64,000 nt of DNA from Microbacterium sp. SLBN-146. Its GTDB lineage: Bacteria; Actinomycetota; Actinomycetes; Actinomycetales; Microbacteriaceae. The stretch spans positions 1,426,001-1,490,000 of the forward strand of contig NZ_VFMR01000001.1 in assembly GCF_006715145.1 (NCBI RefSeq), in the 5' to 3' direction. This document shows positions 54,823 to 63,800 of the stretch, piece after piece (positions within the stretch are counted from its first letter, which is position 1; the number at the start of each line of letters is the position of its first letter). Under the pieces are notes generated by a model. That model was given only the letters and a program-made list of their open reading frames with translations. It did not search any database and was not told the origin of the DNA. Both the position numbers and the translations under genes were made by a program.

Positions 54823-55328
54823 TGTGGATCCCCGATCGGTACTGACAACGTGCTGACACACTTGGTCAGGCGCTCGCGACCCACGAGACGTTGTCCAGTC
54901 CGATCTAGTGGGGCGCGTTCTCTTCACCAACGGGCGTGGCGGTGAGCCACGCGGGCAGGCGTTCCTGAAATCACCTGCAAGCTCACCCGAGCCGCAGTGC
55001 GAGACCCGCCCCGCCTCGTATCCCGTTCTGCTCGTCTGGTTCGGGGATGGCGGTCCTGATGCCGCGACTCAACCCACGAATTGCAGTCCGAGGACGGCCA
55101 ACTTGACCGACACGGCCCCGGCAGTTGCGAGTATGAGCCGGCACAAGGCCAGTGCGGCAGCGAGCAACCGCCGGTGCTCCGTAGTTGTTGCCGTTGTCGA
55201 GTGTCTCCCGGCGGTGATGCCCGGCGTGGTGATTGTTCCTATCTAGAGCGCATCGAGAGATTCGTCCATGATGGGAGACGTATCGACACGCGCTACGACG
55301 TCTTGGACTCGATCGCAAGCGAACGGGG
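54823..55328. other. Intergenic region of about 500 bp, lower GC, probably degenerate
   Basis: No complete gene is supported. A plus-strand frame around 55230-55370 reads like protein (ERIERFVHDGRRIDTRYDV then LDSIASERGWDYWWRRW) but has no credible start, and its continuation is out of register with the membrane protein at 55329. A minus-strand frame near 55080-55180 reads like a short hydrophobic helix without an ATG or GTG start. Together these suggest gene remnants. GC content is visibly lower than in flanking core genes. Confidence 0.4.
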
Positions 55329-55604
55329 GTGGGACTACTGGTGGAGACGCTGGAACAATCGGACCGGGCCTCTGCGGCGCGGAAGTCGCCGCTTTCGTAT
55401 GAACTCACACTCGTTCTCGTGTGGGGCGTCGTCACGACACTCGTGCTCATCCTCAGACTGCCGGCGCTGGCGATTGCCCTCGTGAATCTCGTGTGGGTCA
55501 CTGTGGCGGCCTACACCCGGCACTGGAAGGCGGCGGCCATCATTGGTGGGGTCGGGTTCGGCATCGCCGGGCTCATCGCCGTATTGACGATCTCGATCGC
55601 ATAG
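55329..55604 (+). CDS. Small two-helix membrane protein (91 aa)
   Basis: A 91-residue protein with a polar N-terminal third and two hydrophobic segments (LVLVWGVVTTLVLIL, then AIIGGVGFGIAGLIAVLTI) separated by a short loop. GTG 55329 is assumed; GTG 55341 is an alternative, and neither has a strong ribosome-binding site. It might be the intact C-terminal end of a once longer protein whose upstream part is degenerate. Convergent with the DUF1992 gene, 20 bases apart. No family recognised. Confidence 0.5.
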   Translation: MGLLVETLEQSDRASAARKSPLSYELTLVLVWGVVTTLVLILRLPALAIALVNLVWVTVAAYTRHWKAAAIIGGVGFGIAGLIAVLTISIA

Positions 55605-55624
55605 CGGCTCAGGGGTGTCCGCCG

Positions 55625-56182
55625 TCAGCGACCCCGCCACCAGAACCGACGTCGGCGTGCGGGTGTTCCATCCGTCTCCACCGCTGCTGCTGCTGCGCGA
55701 GTCGCCCGACGCTCGTGCCAGGCCGCGACCTCGGCGTCGACGTCGCGCGTCGGCGTCACGACGGGCGGACCGCCGAGCAACTGTCGACGGGCTTCGACGA
55801 CCCGACGGTTGAAGTCGTCGAGATGCTCGCGCACGTCGGACTCGCGTGACAGTGCGTCGAGGCGCTCCTCCAGCTCGGCGCTTTCGACCCGCAGCATGAT
55901 GGCGGGCGGTCCGAGTCCCGTCAGCTGCTCCTGCTGGATCTTGCGTCGGATCCACCAGTCGGGGTCGTGGCTCGCGCCGAGGTTCGGGATGGGTTTGCCC
56001 GCCCCCGGCAGGTCGTCGAAGTCTCCGCGACGGATCGCTTGCTGGATCGCCGTCTCGACGTAGGCGGCGCGCTCCTGCCGTGTCGGCGGGCGTGCCGGTT
56101 CGTCTGCGGCGTCGCCGGAAGCATCCTCGCCATCGCGCTCCTGACGGTAGCGCGCGGCGGCGAGGCGAGGGTCTTCCGTCAT
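55625..56182 (-). CDS. DUF1992 (DnaJ-homologue C28-type) protein
   Basis: A 185-residue soluble protein of the DUF1992 family. The signature is AYVETAIQQAIRRGDFDDLP followed by GAGKPIPN and DPDWWIRRKIQQEQ. The rest is a long charged helix with a probable coiled coil (ESAELEERLDALSRESDVRE). The biochemical role is unknown. The start overlaps the stop of the upstream SDR gene (ATGA), so the two are cotranscribed. Confidence 0.85.
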   Translation of the reverse strand: MTEDPRLAAARYRQERDGEDASGDAADEPARPPTRQERAAYVETAIQQAIRRGDFDDLPGAGKPIPNLGASHDPDWWIRRKIQQEQLTGLGPPAIMLRVESAELEERLDALSRESDVREHLDDFNRRVVEARRQLLGGPPVVTPTRDVDAEVAAWHERRATRAAAAAVETDGTPARRRRFWWRGR

Positions 56183-57027
56183 CCGACCTGATCGCGCCAG
56201 CTGTGCTGCGGGTCGTAGCCGAGCAACCGGCGTGCCTTGTCGATGGACAGCAGAGTCTCGTGGTCGCCGACCTCGCGCGTGACCGGCACATTCGGGAAGA
56301 CCTCGGCGATGAGCTCCGAGTTGGGGCGCGACATGACGGTGTCGGGCGACGCGATGATGAACTGATCGAAGCCCGCCGGGGCGACCTCGAGCGCGCGCTG
56401 CACGGCGTGCGCGCCGTCGCGAGCATCGATGTAGCCCCACAGGTTCCACTTGCGCACCATCGGGTCGGCATCGAACGACGGGAACTCCGCGTAGTCCTCC
56501 GGCACCATGACGTTCGAGAAGCGCAGAGCCGTGATCGACAGCTGGGGATGCCACCGCACGAGCTCGACCGCGAGTCGTTCCTCGAGCGTCTTGACGAGCG
56601 AGTAGACGGACTCCGGACGCGGCGCGTACTCCTCGTCGACCGGGATGTAGGGCGGTGGCGCGTCGAAGGGCAGACCCAGGACGGTCTCGCTCGATGCGTA
56701 GACGATCCGGTCGATGCCGAGGCGGATGGCGGCGTGGAAGACGTTGAAGGTCGCCGTCATGTTGTTGTGGAACGTCGCGACATCGCTTCGGATGCCGGGG
56801 GCCGGGATCGCGCCGAGGTGGACGACCGCATCGACACCGTCGTGACGATCGTTCACACCGCCGAGAGCGTCGATGACCTGGCCATAGTCGGTGAGGTCGA
56901 CCTGGACGAAGTCGGGCCCGCGTGTGCCGACCATGTCGAGGCCGATGACGTCGATGCCGTTAGCGCGGAGTTCCCGGGCGACGACGGTTCCGAGCTTGCC
57001 GGTGGAGCCGGTGAGAGCGATTCGCAT
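56179..57027 (-). CDS. NAD(P)-dependent SDR epimerase/dehydratase-type enzyme
   Basis: A 282-residue extended short-chain dehydrogenase. Rossmann motif TGSTGKLGTVV starts at residue 6; the active site has Ser in YASSETVLG and YSLVK with the Tyr/Lys pair. The substrate-binding C-terminal half includes WNLWGYIDARDGAHAVQRAL. Similarity is greatest to UDP-glucose 4-epimerase-like and uronate-dehydrogenase-like enzymes; the substrate is not clear. A direct repeat (CTTTCAG x2, 11-bp period) lies about 50 bases upstream of its start. Confidence 0.85.
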   Translation of the reverse strand: MRIALTGSTGKLGTVVARELRANGIDVIGLDMVGTRGPDFVQVDLTDYGQVIDALGGVNDRHDGVDAVVHLGAIPAPGIRSDVATFHNNMTATFNVFHAAIRLGIDRIVYASSETVLGLPFDAPPPYIPVDEEYAPRPESVYSLVKTLEERLAVELVRWHPQLSITALRFSNVMVPEDYAEFPSFDADPMVRKWNLWGYIDARDGAHAVQRALEVAPAGFDQFIIASPDTVMSRPNSELIAEVFPNVPVTREVGDHETLLSIDKARRLLGYDPQHSWRDQVG

Positions 57028-57072
57028 ACCTCCAGCGTGCCACGGACGTGAGCCCGAGGGGGCGGATCTTGA

Positions 57073-57090
57073 CTTTCAGCCTTCTTTCAG
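57073..57090. promoter_or_regulatory. 11-bp-phased direct repeat (possible OmpR/PhoP-type site)
   Basis: CTTTCAG occurs at 57073-57079 and 57084-57090, i.e. 7-bp direct repeats with an 11-bp period. That geometry is typical of binding sites for OmpR/PhoB-family regulators. The site lies between the divergent SDR and secreted-repeat-protein genes. The regulator is not identified, and a chance repeat cannot be excluded. Confidence 0.35.
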
Positions 57091-57252
57091 GATGCCGCTG
57101 AGACGCGCGGAATTCCGGGGGAGATCCCTCTCCGCCGACGCGAGATCGTGCCCTCGAGGCGGGTGTGGTGCCAATCCGATCCCGCGGGCTTCCCGGATGA
57201 CCCCACGTGCGACCGCCAACGTCGTACACCAACGTCACGAAGGAGACATCTC

Positions 57253-57828
57253 ATGCGTACGAACAAGACCCGCATCTTCACCCTCGCGACCGCCGGAGCC
57301 GGCGCCGCCGCTCTCGCCGTTGCCGGATTCGCCCTTCCCGCGAGTGCCGACGAGCGCGCTCCCCAGAACGACACCACCTCGGCCTACACGGAGCTCGCGG
57401 GGTCGGTCGACGCCTTCCAGGAGTCGTTCCAGACCTGGATCGGCGACATCGCGGCAGGCAACACCCTCGGCAACGTCGGTGTCGACGGTGGCCTCGTGAA
57501 TGTCGGCGACGTCGCCAACGGCCCGATCCTCTCCGGCAACGATGTCCCCGTCGTCTCGGGCAACGACGTGAGCGCTCCGATCGGTTCGGGCAACGACATC
57601 GCCGTCGACGCTCCCGTCGGCTCGGGTAACGAGGTCGGCAACGGCACCGAGGTCGGCAACGGCACGGAGGTCGGCAACGGCAGCGGCAACGGCAACGTCG
57701 TGGGCTCGGGCAATGACACCGGCATCTCGGTGGGTGACATCGGAGCAGACGTCGACGACCTCGTAGGCGACATCTCGGGCGACGTCGACAGCACGCTCAA
57801 CGGCATCCTCGGCGGTCTGCGAGGCTGA
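57253..57828 (+). CDS. Secreted Gly/Asn/Val-rich repeat protein
   Basis: A 191-residue exported protein. Signal peptide: KTRIFTLATAGAGAAALAVAGF with cleavage near ASADE. The mature protein has a short acidic region and then a low-complexity array built from SGND, GNDV and GNGTEV units (about residues 90-160), with the exact word GNGTEV repeated in tandem. The C-terminus is acidic and helical. AAGGAG eight bases upstream of ATG 57253 and a strong terminator directly after the stop mark a well-expressed single gene. A matrix, surface-layer or RTX-like calcium-binding role is possible from Gly/Asn/Asp content, but the RTX nonapeptide is absent. No family recognised. Confidence 0.78.
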   Translation: MRTNKTRIFTLATAGAGAAALAVAGFALPASADERAPQNDTTSAYTELAGSVDAFQESFQTWIGDIAAGNTLGNVGVDGGLVNVGDVANGPILSGNDVPVVSGNDVSAPIGSGNDIAVDAPVGSGNEVGNGTEVGNGTEVGNGSGNGNVVGSGNDTGISVGDIGADVDDLVGDISGDVDSTLNGILGGLRG

Positions 57829-57846
57829 CGCACTTCTCACATGGTG

Positions 57847-57882
57847 AAAGGAGGACCCGTCCACAGGGACGGGTCCTCCTTT
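57847..57882 (+). terminator. Perfect 16-bp intrinsic terminator
   Basis: AAAGGAGGACCCGTCC pairs with GGACGGGTCCTCCTTT around a four-base loop, ending in TTT. It lies 19 bases after the stop of the secreted repeat protein and, because of the A-rich left foot, could also work on the minus strand. Confidence 0.88.
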
Positions 57883-57994
57883 GTCGTTCCGATGAGGGCG
57901 GGGGTAGAGGGTCGCCGGGTACGGTCCGCGAGCGTCGCGGGTCCCGTTCGCGCCGGCGATGCGCTGTCGCTGTGGATTCCCCTCACCCAGGCGT

Positions 57995-58306
57995 TCACTT
58001 GTCTTGAATGGTGGGGTGGGATGCCGCGGGGTCGCCCTTTGCGACAAGTGAAGCGCTCCGCTATTCCCGCGTCGCAGCCGCGTTCGTTTGTCTTGAATGG
58101 TGGGGTGGAGTACCGCGAAGTCGCCGTTTGCGACAGGTGAGCCCCGGGGGTAGATCGCGATTGAGTTCACTTGTCGTGAATGGCGGGGTGGGATGCCGCG
58201 GTGTCGCCGTTTGCGACAATCGAGCCCCGTGGGTGGGTCTCGATTACGTTCACTTGTCGCGGATGGTGGGGTGGGATGCGGTGGGGTCGCCGTTTGTGAC
58301 AAGTGG
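57995..58306 (+). repeat. 57-bp palindromic element x4
   Basis: Four copies at 57995, 58084, 58167 and 58250, all in the same orientation, all 57 bp, spaced 89, 83 and 83 bases. The GGTGGGGTGGGATGC-type left loop half is shared, showing that the cluster grew by local duplication. The last copy is decayed at its right end (GACAAGTGG). They fill the 534-base gap between the terminator and the HNH gene and end 57 bases before its start. Confidence 0.9.
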
Positions 58307-58362
58307 AGTTGGGGTGTGGATAGTTTCGGGTGGGTGTCGGTGGGGGTCGCTAACCTTGGAAC

Positions 58363-59784
58363 ATGCATTCGAAGCGGCTGGTGGTCTTCACCGACGGTGA
58401 CGCGGCGATCCTCGCCGACGTTGTTGCCGAGGTGCAGAAGACGCAGGCGGTTATCGCCGCCGCGCAGGCCGCGCAAACCCGGGCGCTCGCCCGGGCCGGG
58501 GACCTTGCTCGCACCCAGGCGGTACGCAGCCGTCGGAACGTGCGTGATCACGACATGGCGTTGCGGGGGATCGCCGCTGAAGTCGCCGGGGCGATGAGAC
58601 TCGCCGACCGGTCGGTGCAACGCCAGATCGGGGATGCGCTGAACCTCGTCGAGGAGTACCCGCAGACAGTGGACGCATGGGAGGCCGGGGAGATCACCCG
58701 CGGGCACGTGCGAGCGATCGTGGAGGCGGGAGCACCGTTGCCGCCGGAGGCGCGTGCCGGGTTCGAACACGAGGCGTTACGGCGGTGCGAGGGGCAAACC
58801 CCCGGCCGGGTGCAAGGCGAGCTGCGGTTGCTGGCCGAGCGGCTGCACCCCCGGACGCTCGCCGAGCGGCACGTCGAGGCGTGCGAGACGCGTTCGGTGC
58901 GGGTGATCCCGGTGGGGGATGGGATGTCGGACCTGTGTGCGACGGTCCCGTCACTGTTGGCGGACGCGATCTATGACCGGCTCACCCAACAAGCGCGGAG
59001 CATCACCGACGTGCGCGCGCAGGCTGCCGCCGACGCCCGCGCGGCGGCCGGTGAGATCGGCGACGACGCGGCCGACAGTGACACTGACGCGATGTCGCGG
59101 CTTGAGGTGATCGCGTCGGACACGCGCACGATGGACCACCTGCGGGCGGATCTGCTCACCGACATGCTCCTCACCACCCAACCCGGTGCGGACCCGACCC
59201 GCACCGACGACGGACCCGGAGCTTTGGGTGCGATCCGTGCGAAGGTGCAGGTCGTGGTGCCGGTCCTGACCCTCCTGGGTCGTGATGACGCGGCGGCGGA
59301 TCTCGTCGGGCACGCCCCCATCGACCCGGCCACCGCCCGGGAACTCGCCGGTTCCACCCGGTCACCCCTGGAGCGGATCCTGACCCACCCGGTGACGGGG
59401 GCGGTGCTGCATGTCGACACGTATCAGCGGACCGCGGCGATCGACCGGTACCTGCGCGCCCGCGATCAGCACTGCCGGTTCCCCGGATGCCGGCTCCCGG
59501 CCATCCGATGCGAAGTCGACCACACGATAGACGCGGCCCTCGGGGGTTCCACCGACGTCCGCAACCTCGCGCACCTGTGTCAACGACACCACAGCATGAA
59601 ACAGTTCACCGCCTGGAGGGTGAAACAACTCCCCGGCGGGGTACTCCAGTGGACCTCCCCCCTCGGACACCACACCCTCGACCACCCACCATCCCTCGGC
59701 GTGCACTTCCGCCCCACCGGCGACCCCGCCGAGACGGAAGATCCACCACCGAACGCACCGCCCGCGACAACCGCACCATTCTGA
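58363..59784 (+). CDS. DUF222 / HNH endonuclease-signature protein
   Basis: A 473-residue protein of the DUF222-HNH group that is multicopy in many Microbacteriaceae and mycobacteria. The N-terminal helical DUF222 domain covers about residues 20-330. The C-terminal HNH signature is complete: CRFPGC, CEVDHTIDAALGGSTDVRNL and LCQRHH, giving four Cys/His zinc or metal ligands and the catalytic DH. It is presumed to nick or cut DNA, but a biological role is not established. A TAACCT hexamer nine bases before the ATG and the lack of a Shine-Dalgarno suggest a leaderless transcript. Four 57-bp elements lie just upstream. Confidence 0.88.
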   Translation: MHSKRLVVFTDGDAAILADVVAEVQKTQAVIAAAQAAQTRALARAGDLARTQAVRSRRNVRDHDMALRGIAAEVAGAMRLADRSVQRQIGDALNLVEEYPQTVDAWEAGEITRGHVRAIVEAGAPLPPEARAGFEHEALRRCEGQTPGRVQGELRLLAERLHPRTLAERHVEACETRSVRVIPVGDGMSDLCATVPSLLADAIYDRLTQQARSITDVRAQAAADARAAAGEIGDDAADSDTDAMSRLEVIASDTRTMDHLRADLLTDMLLTTQPGADPTRTDDGPGALGAIRAKVQVVVPVLTLLGRDDAAADLVGHAPIDPATARELAGSTRSPLERILTHPVTGAVLHVDTYQRTAAIDRYLRARDQHCRFPGCRLPAIRCEVDHTIDAALGGSTDVRNLAHLCQRHHSMKQFTAWRVKQLPGGVLQWTSPLGHHTLDHPPSLGVHFRPTGDPAETEDPPPNAPPATTAPF

Positions 59785-59883
59785 CGGTCGCTCTTGGCGA
59801 TGCCCCTGCCTGCTGGCCGAAGCCGACGTCAAGCCGGAGCAACACGGGCGCGCCGAGTCGACCCCGCGCCCGCAGCGCTGCAC

Positions 59884-59988
59884 GGGGCCGCTCCGGCGCG
59901 CGGAATCAACGCCGCGCACGAAGTGCTGCCCGGGGCCGCTCTGGCGCGCCGAATCAACGCCGCGCACGAAGTGCTGCCTGGGGCCGCT
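59884..59988. repeat. 48-bp tandem repeat, about 2.2 copies
   Basis: The word GGGGCCGCT recurs at 59884, 59932 and 59980, exactly 48 bases apart, and the intervening bases (…GCGCGCGGAATCAACGCCGC… in the first unit, differing by a few bases in the second) are nearly identical. The 48-bp period keeps reading frame, but no supported gene covers it. A diverged third unit may extend upstream. It abuts the 3' end of the GH127 gene. Confidence 0.85.
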
Positions 59989-59991
59989 CCC

Positions 59992-61911
59992 TCACTCGGC
60001 AGACGGGATCCAGATCCGCATCGTCGACGGGCCACGCTCGCCCCACTCGTGGTACGCGACGAGGGGCACCTCGACGCCGTCAGCCAGCGGCTCGTCCGTC
60101 GTGGATCGATAGGGCCACCCGGTGTCCGTCGACACGCGCTGCGCGATCCGCACCCACACACGACCGTCGCGCTCCGCGGGCGGGCTCGACACGTCCACGA
60201 CAGCGTCGCTGACATCCCCCCCGAGGTCGACGGACTCCAGGGCCAGCACCTCCGGGCCGCGCTCTACCGCGACCGACGAGCGAACCGCGTCGATACGCGT
60301 GTCGGGGCGTGTGAACCGCGGCTGCATCGGCAGATCCAGGATCACGGCGTCGCCGGCGGCGAACACGCGCTTCACGTCCACCTGCCCCGGGGACACGGTA
60401 CGTTCCTCGGCATCTCCCGCGGCGGGCTCGATACGCACCATCGCGCTTGACGCCCACGACGGCACGCGAAGGCCGAGCGTCCACTCTCCCTCCGAGCGCG
60501 CCACGACGCGCACGCGGCCGTCGCGCGGATAGTCCGTCTCGACGTCGAACGCGACCACCCGTCCGTCGGGGAGGGTCGTCGTGATCGACGCGGGGACGTA
60601 CTGATGCAGCTGAACCCCCGTGTCATCCGCTGTCGCAACGTACGCGTCGAGACTCGCGAGCGTTCGCGCGACGTTCGGCGGACAGCACGAGACGTCGAAC
60701 CACGGGGCACGCAATGCCGACCCGGCGCGGGGCGAGGTCGCCGATGGGTCGACGGGCGCCCCCGCCTCGCGCTGGTGCAGCGTATTGGCGTAGAAGAACG
60801 CGCGTCCGTCTGCGCTGGGCGAGGTCGCCACGACGTTGTACAGCGTGCGCTCGATGAGGTCGGCGTAACGGGGATCTCCGTCGTTGAGGAGCATCCGCCA
60901 CGAGAACATGATCGATCCCACGCCCGCGCACGTCTCCGAGTAGGCCCGGTCGGGCGGAAGCTCCCAATCGAAGCCGAAGGCCTCGTCCTGGTGGTGGGAG
61001 CCCTGCCCACCCGTGATGTAGGTGCGGCGTGCGACGGTCCGACTCCACTGGCGGCGGAGGGCGTTCAGCAGTTCGTCGTCGTGGGACTCCACGGCGACAT
61101 CGACCGATCCGGCGGCGAGGTAGTTCGCCCGCACGGCGTGGCCTCGGAGCACTTCGGCCTCACGCACGGAGACGTCGTCCTGGTAGTACTCGCGGCCCCA
61201 CTCGATGTCGCGGAGCGTTCCCCGCCCGTGGCGTTCGACGAACAGCCGAGCCTGTGCGAGATAGCGCTCGTCGCCCGTGACGCGCGACAGCTCGGCGAGT
61301 CCGAGTTCGATCTCGGCGTGACCGCAGATGGCCGATCGTCCGTCCGGGCCGAACTCCCGGCAGACGAGGTCGGCCGCGGCGCGGGCGACGGGGAGGAGTC
61401 CGTCGTCCGCGCCGGGACGTGTGCGCTCGCGGGCGACCGCAGCCTGGAACAGGTGGCCGAGGCAGTACAGCTCGTGGCCCCACTCGAGGTTCGACCACCG
61501 GGGCTCTTGACCGGGGTGCCCGAAGTTGGTGTTGAGATACCCGTCGGAGTCCTGCGCCGCCGCGACTCGGGCGACGACGGCCCGAAACGTTTTATCGAGC
61601 TCGGCATCGTCCGTCCGTCCTATTTCCCAGGCAAGCGCCTCGAGGTACTTGTAGGTCTCGGAGTCGGAGAATTCGCGTCCGCGCCGCCCTGTCGGGAGCG
61701 TCCCCGCCGCGGCGAGGTCGAAGTTCGGGAGCCAGCCTTCGGACTCCAGGCGTCCGCCGATGTGGGCGAGGGTGTTCCGGGCGTTGACGTCTTGCCGCTC
61801 GCCCCAGAAGCCTCCCGTGATGCGCACCTCGTGCTGACCGAGGGGCCGCAGGCGCCCCCTCCCGGGGATTGCGGGCGCCTGCGGCGCCGGTGTGGTGATC
61901 TGCATTGTCAT
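59992..61911 (-). CDS. Beta-L-arabinofuranosidase, glycoside hydrolase family 127
   Basis: A 639-residue GH127 enzyme. It opens with VRITGGFWGERQ and has the all-helical barrel segments DGYLNTNF, EWGHELYCLGHLFQAAV, HAEIELGLAELSRVTGD and SYSETCAGVGS-like YSETCAGVGSIMFSW. The zinc-bound catalytic cysteines are Cys409-Cys410 in SCCPPN, as in characterised beta-L-arabinofuranosidases. No signal peptide, so it acts on imported oligosaccharides, consistent with its coupling (ATGA) to an ABC sugar importer. ATG 61911 is used because of that overlap; ATG 61905 is two codons further in. Confidence 0.92.
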   Translation of the reverse strand: MTMQITTPAPQAPAIPGRGRLRPLGQHEVRITGGFWGERQDVNARNTLAHIGGRLESEGWLPNFDLAAAGTLPTGRRGREFSDSETYKYLEALAWEIGRTDDAELDKTFRAVVARVAAAQDSDGYLNTNFGHPGQEPRWSNLEWGHELYCLGHLFQAAVARERTRPGADDGLLPVARAAADLVCREFGPDGRSAICGHAEIELGLAELSRVTGDERYLAQARLFVERHGRGTLRDIEWGREYYQDDVSVREAEVLRGHAVRANYLAAGSVDVAVESHDDELLNALRRQWSRTVARRTYITGGQGSHHQDEAFGFDWELPPDRAYSETCAGVGSIMFSWRMLLNDGDPRYADLIERTLYNVVATSPSADGRAFFYANTLHQREAGAPVDPSATSPRAGSALRAPWFDVSCCPPNVARTLASLDAYVATADDTGVQLHQYVPASITTTLPDGRVVAFDVETDYPRDGRVRVVARSEGEWTLGLRVPSWASSAMVRIEPAAGDAEERTVSPGQVDVKRVFAAGDAVILDLPMQPRFTRPDTRIDAVRSSVAVERGPEVLALESVDLGGDVSDAVVDVSSPPAERDGRVWVRIAQRVSTDTGWPYRSTTDEPLADGVEVPLVAYHEWGERGPSTMRIWIPSAE

Positions 61912-62810
61912 CCCTTGAACGCTCCCGACATGAATCCACGGACGTAGTGGCGCTGCAACACGAGGAACAGCACGACACACGGCAGCGCCAGCACGACGAC
62001 ACCGGCCTCTGTCGCGCCGTAGTCGATGACGCCCATCACCTGGCCGCGGAGGTTCGCCACGGCGAGCGGAAGCGTCATCCGGTTCGTGTCGCTGATGAGG
62101 ATGAGTGGCGCGATGAAGTCGTTCCAAGCGGTGAGGAACGCGAAGAGGCCGACGGTGATGAGGCCGGGCTTCACGGCGGGCAGCAGTACACGCCACAGGG
62201 CGCTGAAGCTGTTGCATCCGTCGACGAGCGCCGCTTCGTCCATCTCCTTCGGAATGGACTCGAAGGAGATCCGCATCATGAACATCGAGAACGGCAGCTG
62301 GAACATCGTCAGCACGAGCGCGACCCCGACGAGCGAGTTGTTGAGGCCGATCGCATTGAGGATCACGTAGAGCGGGATCAGCAGCGTCGCGTACGGAACC
62401 ATCAGGATCGCCAGCACGAGGAGGAACAGGAGGTTCTTCCCGGGGAAGTGGAAGCGCGCGAACGCATACCCGCCGAAGAACGACGTCGCGAGCGTCAGCA
62501 CCACGGTGAGGAGCGACACGAAGAGGGAGTTGCCGAGGTAGACCCAGATGCCGGCCTGGAAATTGGCGAGGGAGATGTAGTTGCCGAATCCCCACCCGTC
62601 CGTCTGGGCCGATCCAGCCTGCGGACTGAACGACGAGATGGTCGTCCAGACGAGGGGGTAGAGGAAGATGATGGCGAGGGCGCCCGTCATGACGACGAAG
62701 GGCAGTCCCATGACGACGCGACCCGTGTCGCGCCGGCGTCGCGGCGTCCCACTCAGATGCGGGGCGACGATCGTTCGCGTCGATGACGTTTCGGTGGCTG
62801 TCGCGGTCAT
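61908..62810 (-). CDS. Carbohydrate ABC transporter permease (MalG type)
   Basis: A 300-residue inner-membrane permease with six hydrophobic helices and the EAA loop EAALVDGCNSFSALWRVLLP that docks on the ATPase. The N-terminal arm is long and basic. It is followed in the operon by the GH127 gene and preceded one base away by the second permease gene. The ATPase is not in the window and is probably a shared MsiK-like protein, as is usual in actinobacteria. Confidence 0.92.
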   Translation of the reverse strand: MTATATETSSTRTIVAPHLSGTPRRRRDTGRVVMGLPFVVMTGALAIIFLYPLVWTTISSFSPQAGSAQTDGWGFGNYISLANFQAGIWVYLGNSLFVSLLTVVLTLATSFFGGYAFARFHFPGKNLLFLLVLAILMVPYATLLIPLYVILNAIGLNNSLVGVALVLTMFQLPFSMFMMRISFESIPKEMDEAALVDGCNSFSALWRVLLPAVKPGLITVGLFAFLTAWNDFIAPLILISDTNRMTLPLAVANLRGQVMGVIDYGATEAGVVVLALPCVVLFLVLQRHYVRGFMSGAFKG

Positions 62811-62811
62811 G

Positions 62812-63726
62812 TCAGGACTCCTCGGGGCGGCGGAAGGCGCGCAACTGCACGACGTTGATGACGATGAGCGCGAGCAGGACGATGACCGACAGGGCGGCGG
62901 CGATTCCGAGGCTGTTCTGCCCCTGGAAAGCGACGTTGTAGATGAGCTGGACGATCGTCATGGTGCTGTTGTCGGGCCCGCCCTTGGTCAGGATGTAGAA
63001 CTGGTCGAAGGCGAGAAGCGACCCCGTGACGCACAGCACGATCGTCAATGCGAAGGTCGGACGCAGGAGCGGCACGGTGATGTATCGGAAGGTCTGCCAC
63101 CGGGAGGCGCCGTCGATGCGGGCAGCCTCGAAGACGTCATCGGGGATGCCCTGGAGGCCGACGAGCATGAGCAGCATGTAGAAGCCCGCGTACCGCCACA
63201 CGATGAGGAAGACCGTCGACCAGAGCGCCCCTTCGGGGGTACCAAGGAACGTGATGCCCCACGACTCCATGAGGCCCGCGAAGGGGCCGGCGAACGGGGA
63301 ATACAGCACGTAGAAGAGGAGCGACGCGGAGGCGAGACCGAGGGCGCTTGGAACGAGGAACGACGTCCGCAGGAACCCCTTCCACCTCGTCGACTCCTGC
63401 ACGAGGAGTGCGAGCCCCAGGCCGAGGCCGATGAGGAGAACCGTCGTGATGACGGTGTAGAGCAGGGTGAAGCGGATCGAATCCCAGAAGAGACGGTGGT
63501 TGACCGCGTCGACGTAGTTCTCGGGGAAGTTCCATCCCATGTTCCCGCGCAGGAGCGGCCAGTCCGATCCCGACATCTGCAGCACGAGCACGAGCGGGAT
63601 GAGGAACAGCGCGATGACGAACAGCGCGGTCGGGGCGGCATAGAGCCAGCCCTGCAGCGGGCCGCCGAGCGGGCTCCGGCTGGGGCGCGGGGGGCGTACC
63701 CGCCGCGTAGCGGTCGTGAGGGCCAC
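62812..63726 (-). CDS. Carbohydrate ABC transporter permease (MalF type)
   Basis: A 304-residue permease with six predicted helices and the EAA-type loop FEAARIDGASRWQTFRYITV. GTG 63726 follows AAGGAG at five bases. It forms the heterodimeric channel with the MalG-type subunit. The binding-protein gene ends 74 bases upstream. GH127 context suggests arabino-oligosaccharide uptake. Confidence 0.92.
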   Translation of the reverse strand: MALTTATRRVRPPRPSRSPLGGPLQGWLYAAPTALFVIALFLIPLVLVLQMSGSDWPLLRGNMGWNFPENYVDAVNHRLFWDSIRFTLLYTVITTVLLIGLGLGLALLVQESTRWKGFLRTSFLVPSALGLASASLLFYVLYSPFAGPFAGLMESWGITFLGTPEGALWSTVFLIVWRYAGFYMLLMLVGLQGIPDDVFEAARIDGASRWQTFRYITVPLLRPTFALTIVLCVTGSLLAFDQFYILTKGGPDNSTMTIVQLIYNVAFQGQNSLGIAAALSVIVLLALIVINVVQLRAFRRPEES

Positions 63727-63800
63727 GTCGCTCCTTCGAGATGAGGGGTGGGATGCGGCGGGGGCGCGTCGGATGCCGACACGCCCCCGCCGGGGATCGA

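Noticed and set aside
55081..55485. A 134-codon frame with a protein-like stretch
   Set aside because: The N-terminal half is Cys/Arg-rich noise and the C-terminal part is antisense or out of frame to a better membrane-protein frame; listed only as possible gene remnant.
57995..58306. Regularly spaced repeats that resemble a short CRISPR array
   Set aside because: The conserved parts are the two arms of a palindrome and the variable part lies inside the 57-bp unit as a hairpin loop; spacing is irregular (83-89) and no cas gene is present.
59362..59967. Minus-strand frame with RGVDSAR repeats over the end of the HNH gene
   Set aside because: It is antisense to the HNH motif and owes its repeats to the 48-bp tandem repeat; no start signal.
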